From Bacillota bacterium (GTDB taxonomy: Bacteria; Bacillota; Sulfobacillia; JAJZYS01; JAJYTV01): a stretch of 48,880 nt of DNA. Positions 33,040-42,248 of this stretch are shown here, one piece after another. The DNA lies in assembly GCA_021810725.1 (NCBI GenBank), contig JAJZIE010000001.1, forward strand, positions 1 to 48,880, written 5' to 3'. Each line of letters begins with the position of its first letter. The stretch's first letter is position 1. The position numbers were made by a program, and so were the translations under genes. The notes under the pieces are model-generated. The model was not told the DNA's origin. It saw only the letters and a program-made list of their open reading frames with translations, and ran no database searches.

Positions 33040-33208
33040 GGTGGAAACCTCCCTGCCGCAGACTGCCGGTCCGCTCTTCCTTCTGCGGCCCGTGGGCGGG
33101 TCTCCTGCCGACTTCGCATGCCGCCAGGCCTGAACGGGTAGCCTCCTCGCAGTGCGGGCCGCACGCGCAACACCACGGAGGCTCGGATGCGGCCAGAGGG
33201 GAGACGGC

Positions 33209-34039
33209 ATGGCGAAGGGCGCCCTTATGCTGATCGGCGGGCACGAGGAGCCGCGCGGCGAGATCCTGCGCTGCTTCAGCGAACTCGTGGGGGGCTCGCG
33301 CGAGATCGCCCTCTGCACCCTGGCGACGGTGGAGCCCCAGGCGGCGTTCAAGCGTTACCGCGAGAGCCTGAGGGACCTCGGCGTCACGGCCGTGCACCAC
33401 CTCGACGCCCGCACGCGCGAGGACTGCAGCGACGAGCGGGGCATCGGCCTGCTCGAGCACGCGGATGGGATCTTCTTTTCCGGCGGCGACCAGCTGCGCA
33501 TCACGAGCGTCCTGGGCGGCACGCCGTACGAGGATGCCTTGCGGCGCGCGCATCTTCGTGGCGCGGTGATCGGTGGAACCTCGGCCGGCGCTTCCGCGAT
33601 GAGTTCGACGATGCTGGTCGGCGGCGAGGACGAGGAGTCCGCCCGGCGCGGCACGGTCACGATGTGCGCGGGCCTCGGCCTCCTGCCGGACGCAGTCGTG
33701 GACCAGCACTTCGCCCAGCGCGGCCGCATCAACCGCCTGCTGGCCGCGCTTGCGCAGAATCCCGGCATCCTCGGCATCGGCATCGACGAGAACACGGCCG
33801 TGCTCGTGCATCCCGGCGAGCGCATGCAGGTCCTGGGCAGCGGCACGGTCACGGTGCTCGACGCCCGCGGCGCGTACGTCGGCGACGCCTCGGAGGCGGC
33901 CGTCGACAGGCCCATGCGGCTTGGCCCCGTCGCGCTCTGGGTGCTGCCCGAACGGTCCACGTTCGATCTCGCCCGACGCGTGTCGACGCATAATCCCGAT
34001 TCCCCGGGGGAACATAGCGAAGCGCCTGCATCGCGCTGA
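33209..34039 (+). CDS. cphB: cyanophycinase
   Basis: 276 residues, peptidase family S51. The nucleophile Ser lies in GGTSAGASAMSSTM (~residue 130), with FFSGGDQLRIT before it and DQHFAQRGRINRLLAAL and GIGIDENTAVLV after it, all in the order seen in CphB. It hydrolyses cyanophycin to beta-Asp-Arg dipeptides. The ATG at 33209 follows GAGGGGAG; an earlier in-frame ATG at 33152 lacks a site. No signal peptide is present, so it acts inside the cell. It precedes cphA by 13 bases. Confidence 0.92.
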   Translation: MAKGALMLIGGHEEPRGEILRCFSELVGGSREIALCTLATVEPQAAFKRYRESLRDLGVTAVHHLDARTREDCSDERGIGLLEHADGIFFSGGDQLRITSVLGGTPYEDALRRAHLRGAVIGGTSAGASAMSSTMLVGGEDEESARRGTVTMCAGLGLLPDAVVDQHFAQRGRINRLLAALAQNPGILGIGIDENTAVLVHPGERMQVLGSGTVTVLDARGAYVGDASEAAVDRPMRLGPVALWVLPERSTFDLARRVSTHNPDSPGEHSEAPASR

Positions 34040-34052
34040 GGAGGAGCCTTTC

Positions 34053-36692
34053 GTGCAGATCCTCGCCTGGCGGTACTTCGAGGGGCCAAACCCGCACTGC
34101 CACAGGCCCATGCTGGAACTGGAACTTGAACTTGGCCGATTGGCCGAACGGACGACGAGGGAATTCTCCGGCTTCACCGACACCCTATTGCGGGATGTGC
34201 CCGGTCTCGGCGACCACCATTGCAGCCTGGGCTATCCCGGCGGCTTCGTGCTCCGCCTGCGGGAAGGTACCCTGCTCGGGCATGTGCTCGAGCATCTGGC
34301 GCTCGAGTTCCTGCATGGCTGCGGGGCCGAGGGCGTCTACGGCAAGACGCGTCAGATCGGGCGCAGCAGCCGCTACCGCGTCGCCTTCGAATCGCCGGAG
34401 GCCGAGGTGGGCCACCTGGCGGCAGAGATCGCGCGGCAGTACATCGCGGCGCTCGTGGCAGGGCAGGCGATCGCACTTGAAGCGGAGCACCGGCGGCTGA
34501 GGGAACTTTACGCCCGGCGTTGCCTGGGTCCAAGCACGGCGGCGCTTGTGCAAGCGGCCCTGCGGCGCGACGTCCCGGTGCGCCGCATCGGCGCCACCAG
34601 CATTCTCGAGTTCGGGCACGGGCAGTACATGCGCCGCGTGCAGGCGACCCTCACCGATCGCAGCTCCGCGGTGGCGGTCGATCTCGCGGGCGACAAGCAG
34701 CTTTGCAAGGACATCCTCGCCGCGCAGGGCATCCCCGTGCCGCGGGGCCACGTCGTCGAAAGCGCCAGGGAGGCGATCGCGGCGCAGGCCGCGCTCGGCT
34801 GCCAGGTGGCTGTCAAACCGCTCGCGGGCAGCCAGGGGCGGGGCGTCACGCTGGGCCTGACCGAACCCGAGGAGATCGAGGCCGCGGTCGCCGTGGCCCA
34901 GGCCGTGATGCCCGAGGTGCTGGTGGAGGAGCAGGTGCAGGGCAGGCAATACCGCCTGCTCGTCGTCGACGGCCAGGTGGTGGCTGCGGCACAGCGCCTG
35001 CAGGCGCAGGTGACCGGGGATGGGCGCAGCAGCGTCCAGGAACTGGTGGCGCAGCTCAATCTCGATCCTCGGCGCGGCAGCGGCCACGAGAAGCCCCTGA
35101 CGAAGGTGCCTCTCGACGCGATCGCCCTGCGCTGCCTGGCCCGCCAGGGTTTCAGCGCCGAGGACGTGCCGCCGCTCGGGCGTACCGTCCTGCTGCGCGA
35201 GGCGGCCAACCTTTCGACAGGTGGCAGCGCCGTGGACGTCACCGACGAGGTGGCGGAGCCGCATCGCCTGCTGGCCGAGCGGGCGGCGCGGGCCATCGGG
35301 CTTGATGTCGCGGGCGTGGACATGGTCGCCGCGGATATCACGGATCCCGCGGGTCCCGCGTGGGTGCTCGAGGTGAACGCCGCCCCAGGCATCCGCATGC
35401 ATCACCACCCGACGCTTGGCGAACCGCGTGATGCGGCGGGAGCGGTGATCGAGTCCCTCTATCCGCCAGGCAGTCCCTCCCGTGTTCCGCTCGTGGCCGT
35501 CACGGGCTCGAACGGCAAGACGACGACGGTCCGACTCGTGAGGCAGATGCTCGAGCAGACCGGCCTCATGGTGGGCTACACCTGCACCGACGGCCACGGC
35601 GTCGCTGACGACTCGCTCGGGCGCGGCGACGATGCGGGCCCGCGCTCGGCCCGCGCGGTGCTGAGGGATCCAAGAGTCCAGGCGGCGGTGCTCGAGGTGG
35701 CGCGAGGTGGCATCGCGCGCGGCGGTCTCGGCTACGACCGCGCCGACGTCGGCTGCATCCTGAACGTGACCGGAGACCACCTCGGCCAGGACGGGGTGGA
35801 GACGATCGAGCAACTGCAGCTCCTCAAGGCCCTCGTGATCGAGGCGGTGCGGCCGCAGGGCCGCGTCGTCCTGAACGCCGACGATCCCGGCACGCCTCGC
35901 CTGCAGCAGCGGGCCGCCGCGCCGGTGATCCTGTTCGCGGCTCGCGCCGACGGCGTCGTGCTGCGCCGCCACGTGGCGGCGGGCGGCGAGGCGGTGGTGG
36001 CCGCCGAGGGGCAGCTCGCGGTCGTGCGCGGCGGCAGGGCGGAGGCGATCCTGCCCATCGCGGAGATCGCCGTGGCCGGCGGCGGAGCCTGGCGCCCGAT
36101 GCTGGAGAACGCGCTGGCCGCGGCGGCCTGCGCCGTGGGACTTGGCCTGCCGCCCGCCGCGATCGCCGCGGCCCTGCGCGCGTTCCGCGGCGACTCCGGC
36201 CAGAACCCTGGCCGACTCAACATCCACGAGATCGGGGATGTGCGCGTCGTGGTGGACTACGGCCACAACGCCGCCGCGCTCTCCGCCGTCGCGCCAGGCC
36301 TCAGAGCGATGACGCGGGGACGTCTCGTCGGGGTCGTCGGCCTGCCCGGCGACCGGCGCGACGAGGACGCGTTGGCCCTTGGCCGCACGGCCGCGGACGC
36401 CTTCGACGTCGTGTACTGCAAGGAGGACCTGGACCGCCGCGGGCGAGCGGTCGGGGAGATGGCCCAGCGGGTCGCGCAAGGCGTGCGCCTGGGCGGCCGC
36501 CGCCCGCACCTCGTGCTCTCTGAGCGCGACGCGTTGCGCACAGCCCTGCGGGAGGCGGAGCCGGGCGACGTGGTGGCGGTGTTCTTCGAGAAGATCGGTC
36601 CCATCCTCGAGGAGATCGAGCTCTGGCGGGCCGGCAACGCGCCTGGCGCCAAGAACGTCGCATCGCTTGCGCGGCGCGGAGGGGCAGGCTAA
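34053..36692 (+). CDS. cphA: cyanophycin synthetase
   Basis: 879 residues, the normal length. The N-terminal domain (to ~160) is followed by an ATP-grasp domain (~200-470: AVKPLAGSQGRGVTLGL, VEEQVQGRQYRLLVVDG, VLEVNAAPGIRMHH) and a Mur-ligase domain (from ~480: TGSNGKTTT at ~485-492, ILNVTGDHLGQDG, ENALAAAACAVGL, DYGHNAAAL). The enzyme extends a poly-Asp backbone and adds Arg to each side chain, storing nitrogen and carbon. GTG at 34053 follows GAGGAGGAG. Together with cphB it is a complete storage-and-recovery pair. Confidence 0.95.
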   Translation: MQILAWRYFEGPNPHCHRPMLELELELGRLAERTTREFSGFTDTLLRDVPGLGDHHCSLGYPGGFVLRLREGTLLGHVLEHLALEFLHGCGAEGVYGKTRQIGRSSRYRVAFESPEAEVGHLAAEIARQYIAALVAGQAIALEAEHRRLRELYARRCLGPSTAALVQAALRRDVPVRRIGATSILEFGHGQYMRRVQATLTDRSSAVAVDLAGDKQLCKDILAAQGIPVPRGHVVESAREAIAAQAALGCQVAVKPLAGSQGRGVTLGLTEPEEIEAAVAVAQAVMPEVLVEEQVQGRQYRLLVVDGQVVAAAQRLQAQVTGDGRSSVQELVAQLNLDPRRGSGHEKPLTKVPLDAIALRCLARQGFSAEDVPPLGRTVLLREAANLSTGGSAVDVTDEVAEPHRLLAERAARAIGLDVAGVDMVAADITDPAGPAWVLEVNAAPGIRMHHHPTLGEPRDAAGAVIESLYPPGSPSRVPLVAVTGSNGKTTTVRLVRQMLEQTGLMVGYTCTDGHGVADDSLGRGDDAGPRSARAVLRDPRVQAAVLEVARGGIARGGLGYDRADVGCILNVTGDHLGQDGVETIEQLQLLKALVIEAVRPQGRVVLNADDPGTPRLQQRAAAPVILFAARADGVVLRRHVAAGGEAVVAAEGQLAVVRGGRAEAILPIAEIAVAGGGAWRPMLENALAAAACAVGLGLPPAAIAAALRAFRGDSGQNPGRLNIHEIGDVRVVVDYGHNAAALSAVAPGLRAMTRGRLVGVVGLPGDRRDEDALALGRTAADAFDVVYCKEDLDRRGRAVGEMAQRVAQGVRLGGRRPHLVLSERDALRTALREAEPGDVVAVFFEKIGPILEEIELWRAGNAPGAKNVASLARRGGAG

Positions 36693-36707
36693 CCTCAGGG
36701 CGGGGGT

Positions 36708-37529
36708 GTGTCCGTGCGCTTTTTCGCGCCGGCCAAGCTCAACCTGAGCCTGGACCTGGGTCCCGCCCGCCCAGACGGGTACCACGAGATCCGGTCCGTG
36801 ATGCAGGCGGTCTCCCTGGGGGACCGCCTGCACGTCGTGCCCGCCCGGGACCTGCGCGTGGAGAACCCGTCGGTGGCTTCGGGAGATCTCGTGCTGCGCG
36901 CCGCGGAGGTGTTCCGCGCCGCGACCGGCGTACGCCCGGCCGTGGCCGTGACGGTGCAAAAGCGCATCCCGATCGGCGCGGGCCTCGGCGGCGGCTCGAG
37001 CGATGCGGCCTGCATGTTGCGCGCGCTGCGCGAGCTGCTCCTGCCGGACCTCCCGACCGGGCGGCTCCTCGAGATGGCGCGGGAGATCGGCAGCGACGTG
37101 CCCTTCTTTCTTGGCGCGGGCCCCAGGGCGCTGGCCGTCGGACGCGGCGAGATCCTGACGCCCCTGCCGCCTGGCCCGCCGCGCTTCGCGGTGATCGCCT
37201 GGCCCGGCGCCGGCCTCGGCACGCGTGAGGTCTATCAGGCGAGCCAGCCGGGCTCCGGGGATGCCACGGAGCAGGTCCTCGCCGGCGCCGAGCAGGCGCG
37301 CAACGACCTCGCGCCGGCTGCGCTGCGGCTTTGCGAGCCCTTGCGGGAGATGGTCGAGCGGGCGCGACGAGAGGGCGTGCGCTTGCAAGTGACCGGAAGC
37401 GGCAGTGCCGCGTTCGCCCTCTTCGCGGACGGCAAGGCCGCCTGGGACGCGTTCGTCGTTCTGCGGCGCGTCGTACCGCGGGCGATATTCTGCCAGACGC
37501 TCGAGGCCTGGCCGTGGCGTTTGCCCTAG
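36708..37529 (+). CDS. ispE: 4-diphosphocytidyl-2-C-methyl-D-erythritol kinase
   Basis: 273 residues of the GHMP kinase family. FAPAKLNLSLDLGPARPDGYHEIRSVMQ at the start carries the catalytic Lys and substrate residues, IPIGAGLGGGSSDAACMLRAL (~88-110) the ATP loop with Asp, and LQVTGSGSAAFALF (~225) the third GHMP motif. It phosphorylates CDP-methylerythritol in the MEP route to isoprenoids, the source of the polyprenyl lipid used elsewhere in the window. GTG at 36708 or 36714 are both possible. It follows cphA by 15 bases; the place before purR is as in Bacillus. Confidence 0.95.
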   Translation: MSVRFFAPAKLNLSLDLGPARPDGYHEIRSVMQAVSLGDRLHVVPARDLRVENPSVASGDLVLRAAEVFRAATGVRPAVAVTVQKRIPIGAGLGGGSSDAACMLRALRELLLPDLPTGRLLEMAREIGSDVPFFLGAGPRALAVGRGEILTPLPPGPPRFAVIAWPGAGLGTREVYQASQPGSGDATEQVLAGAEQARNDLAPAALRLCEPLREMVERARREGVRLQVTGSGSAAFALFADGKAAWDAFVVLRRVVPRAIFCQTLEAWPWRLP

Positions 37530-37699
37530 CGTGACGGTCGCACCGGACCTGGCGGGACGCGCCAGGATTTGGCCGTGCGGCGGCGAAGGACCGCCGCAGG
37601 TCTGGCCGCGATCCCGCGGCGGCGTTCGGATGCCCACAGGTGGGCAGAGCTAGATGGCGGGGCGTGCGATCGGGAGTCAGGTCCGGGAGGAATGTCCAG

Positions 37700-38470
37700 G
37701 TGGTCGATGTCGTGGTCCTGGCTGGCCGGCGCAACGAGGGAGAGCTCAGATCCATCTCGGATGTCGGGTGGGAGGCGCTCGTGCCGATCGCCGGCAAGCC
37801 CATGGCCGCCTGGGTGATCGAGGCGCTCAAGGCGTCCGGCGTAGCCGAGCGCATCGTGGTGGTCGGCCCCGAGGAGCTGAGAGAACACCTGCGCGAGCAG
37901 GACGCCGTGATCACGCCCTCGGACGACCTGATCGAGAATGTGCGCCGCGGCGCGCACGCCATGAGCCTTGAACACCCGCTCCTGGTCGCGACCTGCGACA
38001 TCCCGATGCTGACGCCGGGCTCGGTCGGCGCGTTCGTGAACGCCGCGGCGCAGAATCCCGCCGAGTTCCACTACCCGGTGGTGCGGCGCGAGGACGTGGA
38101 GCGGCGCTTCCCCGGCAACAAGCGGACCTATGTCCGGCTGAAGGACGGCACCTTCACCGGCGGCAATATCATCCTGCTCGATCCCAAGGCGGCCCCCCGC
38201 GCGATCAATGTCGCGGAAGAACTTGTGGCGCTGCGCAAGAAACCATGGCGTTTGGCTCTTAAAGTGGGCACCTCTTTCATGCTACGATTGCTCCTTGGGC
38301 GGGCGACCGTCGCCGAGGCCGAGGAACGTTTCTCGCGGCTGCTCGGCGTGGTGTCCCGCGCTGTGCCGTTGCCGTATGCGGAGATCGGAGTCGATGTCGA
38401 CCATCCCGGCGACATTCCGTTCTGCGAGAAGGAGCTGCGCAGCACGGAAACGGGGGCGCGAGGTGGCTAG
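37700..38470 (+). CDS. nucleotidyltransferase family protein (MobA-like fold)
   Basis: 256 residues. GTG at 37700 follows GGGAGG. The N-terminus VVDVVVLAGRRNEGELRSIS has the start of an NTP-transferase loop but with GRRNEG in place of the usual GxGTRM; then ALVPIAGKPMAAWVIEAL, LVATCDIPMLTP (the Asp that binds metal) and FTGGNIILLDP. This group stands between ispE and purR in several high-GC Bacillota. The substrate is unknown. It overlaps purR by eight bases. Confidence 0.75.
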   Translation: MVDVVVLAGRRNEGELRSISDVGWEALVPIAGKPMAAWVIEALKASGVAERIVVVGPEELREHLREQDAVITPSDDLIENVRRGAHAMSLEHPLLVATCDIPMLTPGSVGAFVNAAAQNPAEFHYPVVRREDVERRFPGNKRTYVRLKDGTFTGGNIILLDPKAAPRAINVAEELVALRKKPWRLALKVGTSFMLRLLLGRATVAEAEERFSRLLGVVSRAVPLPYAEIGVDVDHPGDIPFCEKELRSTETGARGG

Positions 38471-39317
38471 GGAAGCGCGATACGCGCGGCTGCGGCGCAT
38501 CATAGAACTGACCCGGCGCATCGCGACGGCGCCGGGGCGCCTCTATTCCCTGGCGGAGCTTTCCGCCGCCACCGGCGCCGCGCGCTCGACCCTATCCGAG
38601 GACATCACCCTGATCGACGACGTGCTGCAGGAGAAGGACCTCGGCGTCGTCGAGACCGTGACGGGTGCCGCCGGCGGCGTACGCTATCGTGTGGGCTTCT
38701 CGCCGCAGCAGGCCGAAGACCTCGCGCAGGCGCTCGCGGTCGAACTGTCGGATCCGGAGCGGATCATTCCGGGTGGCTTCCTCTACATGACGGATGTCAT
38801 CTTTTCACCCCACTGGTCCGATCGCATCGGTGCCCTCTTCGCGGGGCGGTTCCAGGCGCAGGCTCCGGACATGGTCCTGACCATGGAGACGAAGGGCATC
38901 CCGCTGGCCTTGATGACGGCGCGCTCCCTGGGCGTTCCGCTCGCGGTGGCCAGGCGCGAGAGCCGCGTCACCGAGGGACCTGCGATCTCCCTCAACTACG
39001 TCTCCTCCTCCGGTCGCATCGGCACCATGTCGCTGCCGCGGCGCGCCCTGCCGGCCGGGAGCAGGGTGCTCGTGGTGGATGACTTCCTCAAGGGCGGCAG
39101 CACGGTGCGCGGACTCGTGGACCTGTGCCAGGAACTGGGGGCCGCCTGCGTCGGCATCGCCTCGCTCTGCGAGACGCCCGCGGAGGACAAGTACCTGCCC
39201 GCGCCGCAATTCAGCGTCTTGCGGCTCGACGCGGTGGATGAGCATCTGAGGCGGGTGCAGATGGGACCGTCGGATTCCTTCCAGCTTTATCTCGAGGAGG
39301 CACGTCATCATGCCTGA
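38463..39317 (+). CDS. purR: PurR purine-operon regulator
   Basis: 284 residues. The N-terminal ~75 residues form a winged-helix domain (LYSLAELSAATGAARSTLSEDI); the rest is a phosphoribosyltransferase-like domain with the PRPP-binding loop LVVDDFLKGGSTVRGL (~205) as in B. subtilis PurR, which represses purine genes and is relieved by PRPP. GTG at 38463 overlaps the upstream gene. It overlaps glmU by eight bases. yabJ and spoVG, which follow in B. subtilis, are missing. Confidence 0.94.
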   Translation: MAREARYARLRRIIELTRRIATAPGRLYSLAELSAATGAARSTLSEDITLIDDVLQEKDLGVVETVTGAAGGVRYRVGFSPQQAEDLAQALAVELSDPERIIPGGFLYMTDVIFSPHWSDRIGALFAGRFQAQAPDMVLTMETKGIPLALMTARSLGVPLAVARRESRVTEGPAISLNYVSSSGRIGTMSLPRRALPAGSRVLVVDDFLKGGSTVRGLVDLCQELGAACVGIASLCETPAEDKYLPAPQFSVLRLDAVDEHLRRVQMGPSDSFQLYLEEARHHA

Positions 39318-40674
39318 GGGGATTCGACCCGTCGTCCTGGCAGCCGGCAAGGGCACGCGGATGCGCTCCGAGCTGCCCAAGGCCCTGCATCGCCTGGCCG
39401 GCCGGCCGCTGCTCGGTCACGTGCTCGCGGCGATCGAGGCCGCGGGTCTGCCGAAGGCGCTCTGCGTCGTCGGATATGGCGGCGAACTCGTCGAGGAGTA
39501 TTTGGCCGAGCAAGCCGACACCGTCTGGCAGAAGGAACAGCTCGGCACGGGGGACGCGGTGCGCACCGCTCTTGCGGCGATCGGCGACGACGCGGGCTGG
39601 GTGCTCGTGGTCAACGGAGACCTGCCCCTCTTGCGCGGCGAGACCCTGAGGGCCCTCGTCGCGGAACGGGGACCCATGGGCAGCCTCCTCGTGGCCGAGG
39701 TCGCGGATCCGAGCGGCTTCGGGCGGATCGAGCGGAGCGAGCAGGGCGGCCTTCGCCGCATCGTCGAGGATGCGGACTGCAGCGACAGCGAGCGGGCCAT
39801 CCGCGAGGTGAACGTCGGAGCCTATCTCCTGCCGCTCGCCCCTCTGCGCGAGGCGATTGCGCGGGTCGGCACGGCGAACGCGCAGGGTGAGCTCTATTTT
39901 GTCGACGCCGTGACGGATCTCGCCGCGCGGGGCCTGCTCTCGGTGGTCGCGGTCAGCGCGGCCGACGCGGCGCAGGTCAACGACCGCCGCGAGCTCGCCC
40001 TGGCGGAAGCGGCCCTGCGCCGCCGCCAGGTGGAACGGCTGATGGACGCGGGCGTCACCGTGCTCGACCCCTCGACGACCTATGTCGACGCGACGGTGGC
40101 GGTCGGGCGCGATACCATCCTGCATCCCTTCACGTTCCTCGAGGGCGAGACCAGGGTAGGCGAGGGCTGCGAGGTCGGGCCGCAGACGCGGCTCCTAGAC
40201 TCCGTGCTCGGCGACGCCTGCAAGGTCAGCTTCTCCGTGCTTGAGGAAACCGAGCTTGGCGACGGCACCTCGTGCGGTCCGTTCACGCATCTTCGTCCGG
40301 GGACGCGGACAGGCAGGCAGGTGTCGATCGGGAATTTTGTCGAAATGAAGGGCGTCGAGGTCGGCGACCAGACCAAGGTGCGCCACCACAGCTACCTCGG
40401 CAACGCGGCCATCGGCCGGCGGGTCAACATCGGAGCCGGTACGGTGATCGTCAACTACGACGGGCGCCGCAAGCACTTCACGCGCATCAGCGACGGAGCG
40501 TTCATCGGCTGCAATGCGAATCTGATCTCCCCCGTGGAGATCGGCCGCGAAGGTTATGTCGCCGCCGGATCGACCATCACCCAGAATGTGCCGGACGAGG
40601 CCCTCGCGGTGGCGCGCGAACGCCAACGCAACATCGAGGGTTGGGTCGCCCGGCGTCGAGCACGGGAGGAGTAG
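39310..40674 (+). CDS. glmU: bifunctional N-acetylglucosamine-1-phosphate uridyltransferase / glucosamine-1-phosphate acetyltransferase
   Basis: 454 residues. VVLAAGKGTRMRSELPKALHRLAG is the uridyltransferase start; KEQLGTGDAVRTAL and VVNGDLPLL follow. From ~250 on is a left-handed beta-helix with GPFTHLRPG, EMKGVEVGD, KVRHHSYLGNAAIG and NYDGRRKHFT, the acetyltransferase part. It makes UDP-GlcNAc for the cell wall. GAGGAGG precedes the ATG. prs starts six bases after its stop. Confidence 0.96.
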   Translation: MPEGIRPVVLAAGKGTRMRSELPKALHRLAGRPLLGHVLAAIEAAGLPKALCVVGYGGELVEEYLAEQADTVWQKEQLGTGDAVRTALAAIGDDAGWVLVVNGDLPLLRGETLRALVAERGPMGSLLVAEVADPSGFGRIERSEQGGLRRIVEDADCSDSERAIREVNVGAYLLPLAPLREAIARVGTANAQGELYFVDAVTDLAARGLLSVVAVSAADAAQVNDRRELALAEAALRRRQVERLMDAGVTVLDPSTTYVDATVAVGRDTILHPFTFLEGETRVGEGCEVGPQTRLLDSVLGDACKVSFSVLEETELGDGTSCGPFTHLRPGTRTGRQVSIGNFVEMKGVEVGDQTKVRHHSYLGNAAIGRRVNIGAGTVIVNYDGRRKHFTRISDGAFIGCNANLISPVEIGREGYVAAGSTITQNVPDEALAVARERQRNIEGWVARRRAREE

Positions 40675-40680
40675 GGCGCA

Positions 40681-41625
40681 GTGGGATACCGCGACGGTGA
40701 GCTCAAGATCTTCTCCGGAAGTGCCAATCCGGCCCTGGCCCAGGCAATCGCCCAGCAGATCGGCGTGCCGCTTGGGGACATGCAGATCGGGCGCTTCTCG
40801 AACGGCGAGGTGCGCGTCATGATCCGCGACAACGTGCGCGGATGCGACGTCTTCGTCATCCAGCCGACCTGCGACCCCGTGAACGAGAACCTGATGGAAC
40901 TGCTCGTGATGCTCGACGCGTTCCGCCGCGCGTCACCGCAGCGCGTGACGGCGGTCATCCCGTTCTACGGCTACGCGCGCCAGGACCGCAAGACGTCTGG
41001 ACGCGAGCCGATCACCGCCAAGCTGGTTGCGAACCTGCTCACGACGGCCGGCGCGGACCGCATCCTGACGATGGACCTGCATGCGCCGCAGATCCAGGGG
41101 TTCTTCGACATCCCTCTCGACCATCTCCTGAGCGTGCCGATCCTCGCCAAGTACTTCCGCGACCTCGGCCTCAAGGACGGCATCATCGTCGCGCCGGACG
41201 CCGGCGGCGGCAACCGCGCGCGCGATCTTGCCGAAAGGCTGGACATGCCCATCGGCTTCATCGACAAGCGCCGGCCGGAGCCGGGCGTCAGCGAGGTGAC
41301 GCACGTCATCGGCAAGGTGCGGGACCGCACCTGCATCATGGTCGACGACATGATCGACACCGGCGGCACGATCGCCGCCGCGTCGGTGGCTCTCCTCGAG
41401 CACGGCGCGCGGGAGATCTACGTCGCCTGTACCCACCCGGTGCTTTCGGGCCCAGGCATGGCGCGCCTGCAGGCCGCGCCGATTCGCGAGGTGGTCGTCA
41501 CGGACTCGATTCCCCTGCGCGCCGACGCGGGCCAGCGCTTCCGCGTGCTGTCGGTCGCCCCTCTTCTCGGCGAGGCGATCACGCGCATCCACGAGGACGA
41601 GTCGGTTTCGTTGCTCTTCCAATGA
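40681..41625 (+). CDS. prs: ribose-phosphate pyrophosphokinase
   Basis: 314 residues, colinear with Bacillus Prs. KIFSGSANPALAQAIA, RFSNGEVRVMI, YARQDRKTSGREPITAKL (catalytic and ATP residues), and the PRPP loop MVDDMIDTGGTI (~220) are all present. The stretch VAPDAGGGNRARDLA departs slightly from the usual VSPDxGGxxRA. It makes PRPP, which feeds PurR sensing and, in this genome, probably the UbiA-type phosphoribosyltransferase at 12522. GTG start after GGGAGGAG. Its stop overlaps pth (ATGA). Confidence 0.96.
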   Translation: MGYRDGELKIFSGSANPALAQAIAQQIGVPLGDMQIGRFSNGEVRVMIRDNVRGCDVFVIQPTCDPVNENLMELLVMLDAFRRASPQRVTAVIPFYGYARQDRKTSGREPITAKLVANLLTTAGADRILTMDLHAPQIQGFFDIPLDHLLSVPILAKYFRDLGLKDGIIVAPDAGGGNRARDLAERLDMPIGFIDKRRPEPGVSEVTHVIGKVRDRTCIMVDDMIDTGGTIAAASVALLEHGAREIYVACTHPVLSGPGMARLQAAPIREVVVTDSIPLRADAGQRFRVLSVAPLLGEAITRIHEDESVSLLFQ

Positions 41626-42203
41626 GCGGGGCGCCGCGGCTCCTCTGCGGGCTCGGCAACCCGGGACTTGAATACCACGGCACGCGGCACAACATCGGCT
41701 TTCGCGTGCTCGACACCTTTGCGCGCGAAGAACGCTTCGCGTTCCGCCGCAGCCCCTACCAGGGGTACCTCGCGAAGGGCAGCGGCCCGTCGCCGCTCTA
41801 CCTGCTCAAACCGACCACCTTCATGAACCTGTCGGGGCGATCTGTGCGCCAGGCCGTCCACGCGCTGGGCATCGCCCCGGAGGAGATCCTCTGCGTCTGC
41901 GACGACCTCGACCTGCCCACTGGCCAGATCAGGCTGCGCGCCGAGGGCAGCGCAGGTGGGCACAATGGATTGAAGTCGATCATCTCGGAGCTCGGCACGC
42001 AGCGCTTCGCCCGCCTGAGGATCGGTATCGGCCGGCCGCCGGACGATGACGTGGTGCGGTTCGTGCTCGGGGCGGCCCGCGGCGAGGACGCGGTGCGCCT
42101 CGCGTGGGCGGTGGATCTCGCGGTGCAGTGCCTGCGCACCGCGGCCACAGAGGGCATCGAGGCGGCCATGAACGCATTCAACGGCCGCAGCTATCCTGCA
42201 TAG
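41622..42203 (+). CDS. pth: peptidyl-tRNA hydrolase
   Basis: 193 residues. LLCGLGNPGLEYHGTRHNIGF carries catalytic His23; LLKPTTFMNLSGRSV, CDDLDLPTGQIRLR and GSAGGHNGLKSI are the other family blocks. It releases peptides from peptidyl-tRNA that fell off ribosomes. The ATG lies inside the prs stop codon. It ends 45 bases before mfd; ctc (before it) and fin (after it) of Bacillus are missing. Confidence 0.96.
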   Translation: MSGAPRLLCGLGNPGLEYHGTRHNIGFRVLDTFAREERFAFRRSPYQGYLAKGSGPSPLYLLKPTTFMNLSGRSVRQAVHALGIAPEEILCVCDDLDLPTGQIRLRAEGSAGGHNGLKSIISELGTQRFARLRIGIGRPPDDDVVRFVLGAARGEDAVRLAWAVDLAVQCLRTAATEGIEAAMNAFNGRSYPA

Positions 42204-42248
42204 GTAGGGAGTGGCAGCGCCGCATGGCGCTGCGGTGGGGGGACGCGA

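Noticed and set aside
34185..37637. Leftward frame of 1150 codons
   Set aside because: It is antisense to cphA and ispE, both of which are certain genes.
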